This document shows positions 63,074 through 64,000 of a stretch of DNA of 64,000 nt, piece by piece (the first letter of the stretch is position 1; each line of letters begins with the position of its first letter). The DNA comes from Variovorax sp. WS11 (GTDB taxonomy: Bacteria; Pseudomonadota; Gammaproteobacteria; Burkholderiales; Burkholderiaceae_C), in assembly GCF_010499245.1 (NCBI RefSeq), contig NZ_JAAGOW010000001.1:2914001-2978000 (forward strand). The letters run 5' to 3'. Position numbers and translations under genes: made by a program. Under the pieces are notes generated by a model that saw only the letters and a list, made by a program, of their open reading frames with translations, made no database searches and was not told the origin of the DNA.

Positions 63074-64000
63074 ATGCCCAGCGCATTGAAAGAAGCGGCC
63101 CTGCCGGTGTTCGCCATCGCGGCGGCGCTGCTCTTGTTCGGCGTCTTCGTCTGGTTCGCCGGCGCCAGCCCGCTGGAGGTCTGGGTGATTCTCTTCAAGG
63201 GTGCCTTCGGCGACTGGTTCTCCTGGCAGAACACCTTGCAGCGCGCCGCGCCGCTGATGCTCACTGCGCTGTGCGTCGCTATCCCCGCGCGCGCCGGACT
63301 CGTCATCATCGGCGGCGAGGGCGCGGTGGTGCTCGGCGGCCTGGCCTGCGCGGCCCTGCCTTATGTGCTGCCGCTGCCGGCCAACATCTTCGGTTCGCTC
63401 GCGCTGTGCATCGCCGGTGCCTTGGCCGGCGCGCTGTGGATCGCCCTGGCCGGCTGGCTGCGGCAGTACCGCGGCATCAACGAGACCATCAGCAGCCTGC
63501 TGCTGGCCTATGTCGCGATCGGCCTCTTCAAGCACCTGGTCGAGGGCGCGCTGCGCGACCCGGCCAGCCTCAACAAGCCGGCCACGCGCTCGCTCGCGGA
63601 AGGGCTGGCGATCGGCGGCATCGGCGGTTCGGACGTGCACTGGGGCCTGGTGATCGGCATCGTGGCCTGCCTGGCTTCGGGGCTGTGGCTGCGCGCGACA
63701 GCGTCGGGCTTCGCGGTGCGCGTGGTGGGCGGCAACCCGCGCACCGCGCAGCTGGTGGGGCTGCCCGCCAGCCGGCTGATCCTGGCGGCCTGCGGCCTCG
63801 GCGGCGCCTGTGCGGGCGTGGCGGGCGCGGTGGAGGTGGCGGCGGTCCATACCAACGCCAATGCCTCGCTGATCGCGGGCTACGGCTATGCGGGCATCCT
63901 GGTGTCCTTCATCGCTCGCCACAACCCGGTGGCGGTCATCCCGGTGGCGATCTTGTTCGGCGGCTTCGGTGCGGCCGGCAGCCTGCTGCAGCGGCGCCTG
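63074..64000 (+). CDS. ABC transporter permease (BmpC/YufP-like), N-terminal part
   Basis: An open frame of 309 codons running off the window end. It has at least six membrane helices (AALPVFAIAAALLLFGVFVWF onward) and the loop INETISSLLLAYVAIGLF (a LivH-type permease motif in nucleoside importers). It is the expected partner of the BMP protein. The second permease and ATPase should lie beyond the window. Confidence 0.85.
   Translation, partial: MPSALKEAALPVFAIAAALLLFGVFVWFAGASPLEVWVILFKGAFGDWFSWQNTLQRAAPLMLTALCVAIPARAGLVIIGGEGAVVLGGLACAALPYVLPLPANIFGSLALCIAGALAGALWIALAGWLRQYRGINETISSLLLAYVAIGLFKHLVEGALRDPASLNKPATRSLAEGLAIGGIGGSDVHWGLVIGIVACLASGLWLRATASGFAVRVVGGNPRTAQLVGLPASRLILAACGLGGACAGVAGAVEVAAVHTNANASLIAGYGYAGILVSFIARHNPVAVIPVAILFGGFGAAGSLLQRRL

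Overview
The window is GC-rich DNA from a soil- or plant-type member of the Burkholderiales, most likely Comamonadaceae close to Variovorax. The grounds are five Bug/TctC-type periplasmic binding proteins, a glnK-amtB unit with a TorF-like porin in front, neighbouring lplT and alr, and many catabolic operons. The genus is an inference from gene content and was not tested by comparison. No rRNA, tRNA, CRISPR array, prophage or complete insertion sequence was seen.

Layout. 0-5 kb: end of an FAA-hydrolase gene, a LuxR-type regulator, a Rieske oxygenase and two solute-binding proteins (aromatic catabolism). 5-14 kb: a Fic protein with repeats around its promoter, a frameshifted comM, a nitrogen operon (TorF porin, glnK, amtB) behind a sigma-54 promoter and an NtrC-like site, then an SMP-30 lactonase and glcEF. 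14-22.5 kb: two tandem NHL-repeat lipoproteins, glutathione peroxidase, a broken EamA transporter, lplT and alr. 22.5-34.3 kb: one 13-gene minus-strand transcription unit encoding homoprotocatechuate (3,4-dihydroxyphenylacetate) meta-cleavage (hpaR-G1-G2-E-D-F-H-I), with two Bug proteins and an IlvD-like dehydratase, class II aldolase and ketopantoate-reductase-like enzyme added at the end. 34.3-47.7 kb: radA, a second catabolic operon of unknown substrate (FAA hydrolase, two Bug proteins, an enolase-superfamily enzyme and a TauD-like dioxygenase, with a divergent LysR regulator), then rdgC, ilvE, a small zinc-finger protein, an O-antigen ligase-like protein and a two-component system. 47.8-55 kb: a three-gene cluster (flavin halogenase-like protein and two ketosynthase-type proteins) resembling part of an aryl-polyene/xanthomonadin pathway, a PIN toxin with its antitoxin, an AmpG-like permease, an M48 protease and an SDR remnant. 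55.3-64 kb: a plus-strand ureide/carboxyurea locus (AtzF-like allophanate hydrolase, NitT/TauT ABC importer, AtzG, AtzE, AtzH/HpxZ, then a BMP-type importer cut by the window end).

How it works together. The window is mostly scavenging: binding proteins and importers sit beside dedicated ring-cleavage, hydrolase and amidase genes, and nitrogen acquisition recurs in glnK-amtB and the Atz-type locus. Several regulatory sites are visible. A dispersed intergenic repeat of about 65 bp occurs four times and overlaps gene ends and starts. Several genes have a -10-like hexamer only 6-7 nt before the start codon, which suggests leaderless mRNAs. Two genes (comM and the EamA transporter) carry frameshifts that may be real or may be sequence errors.
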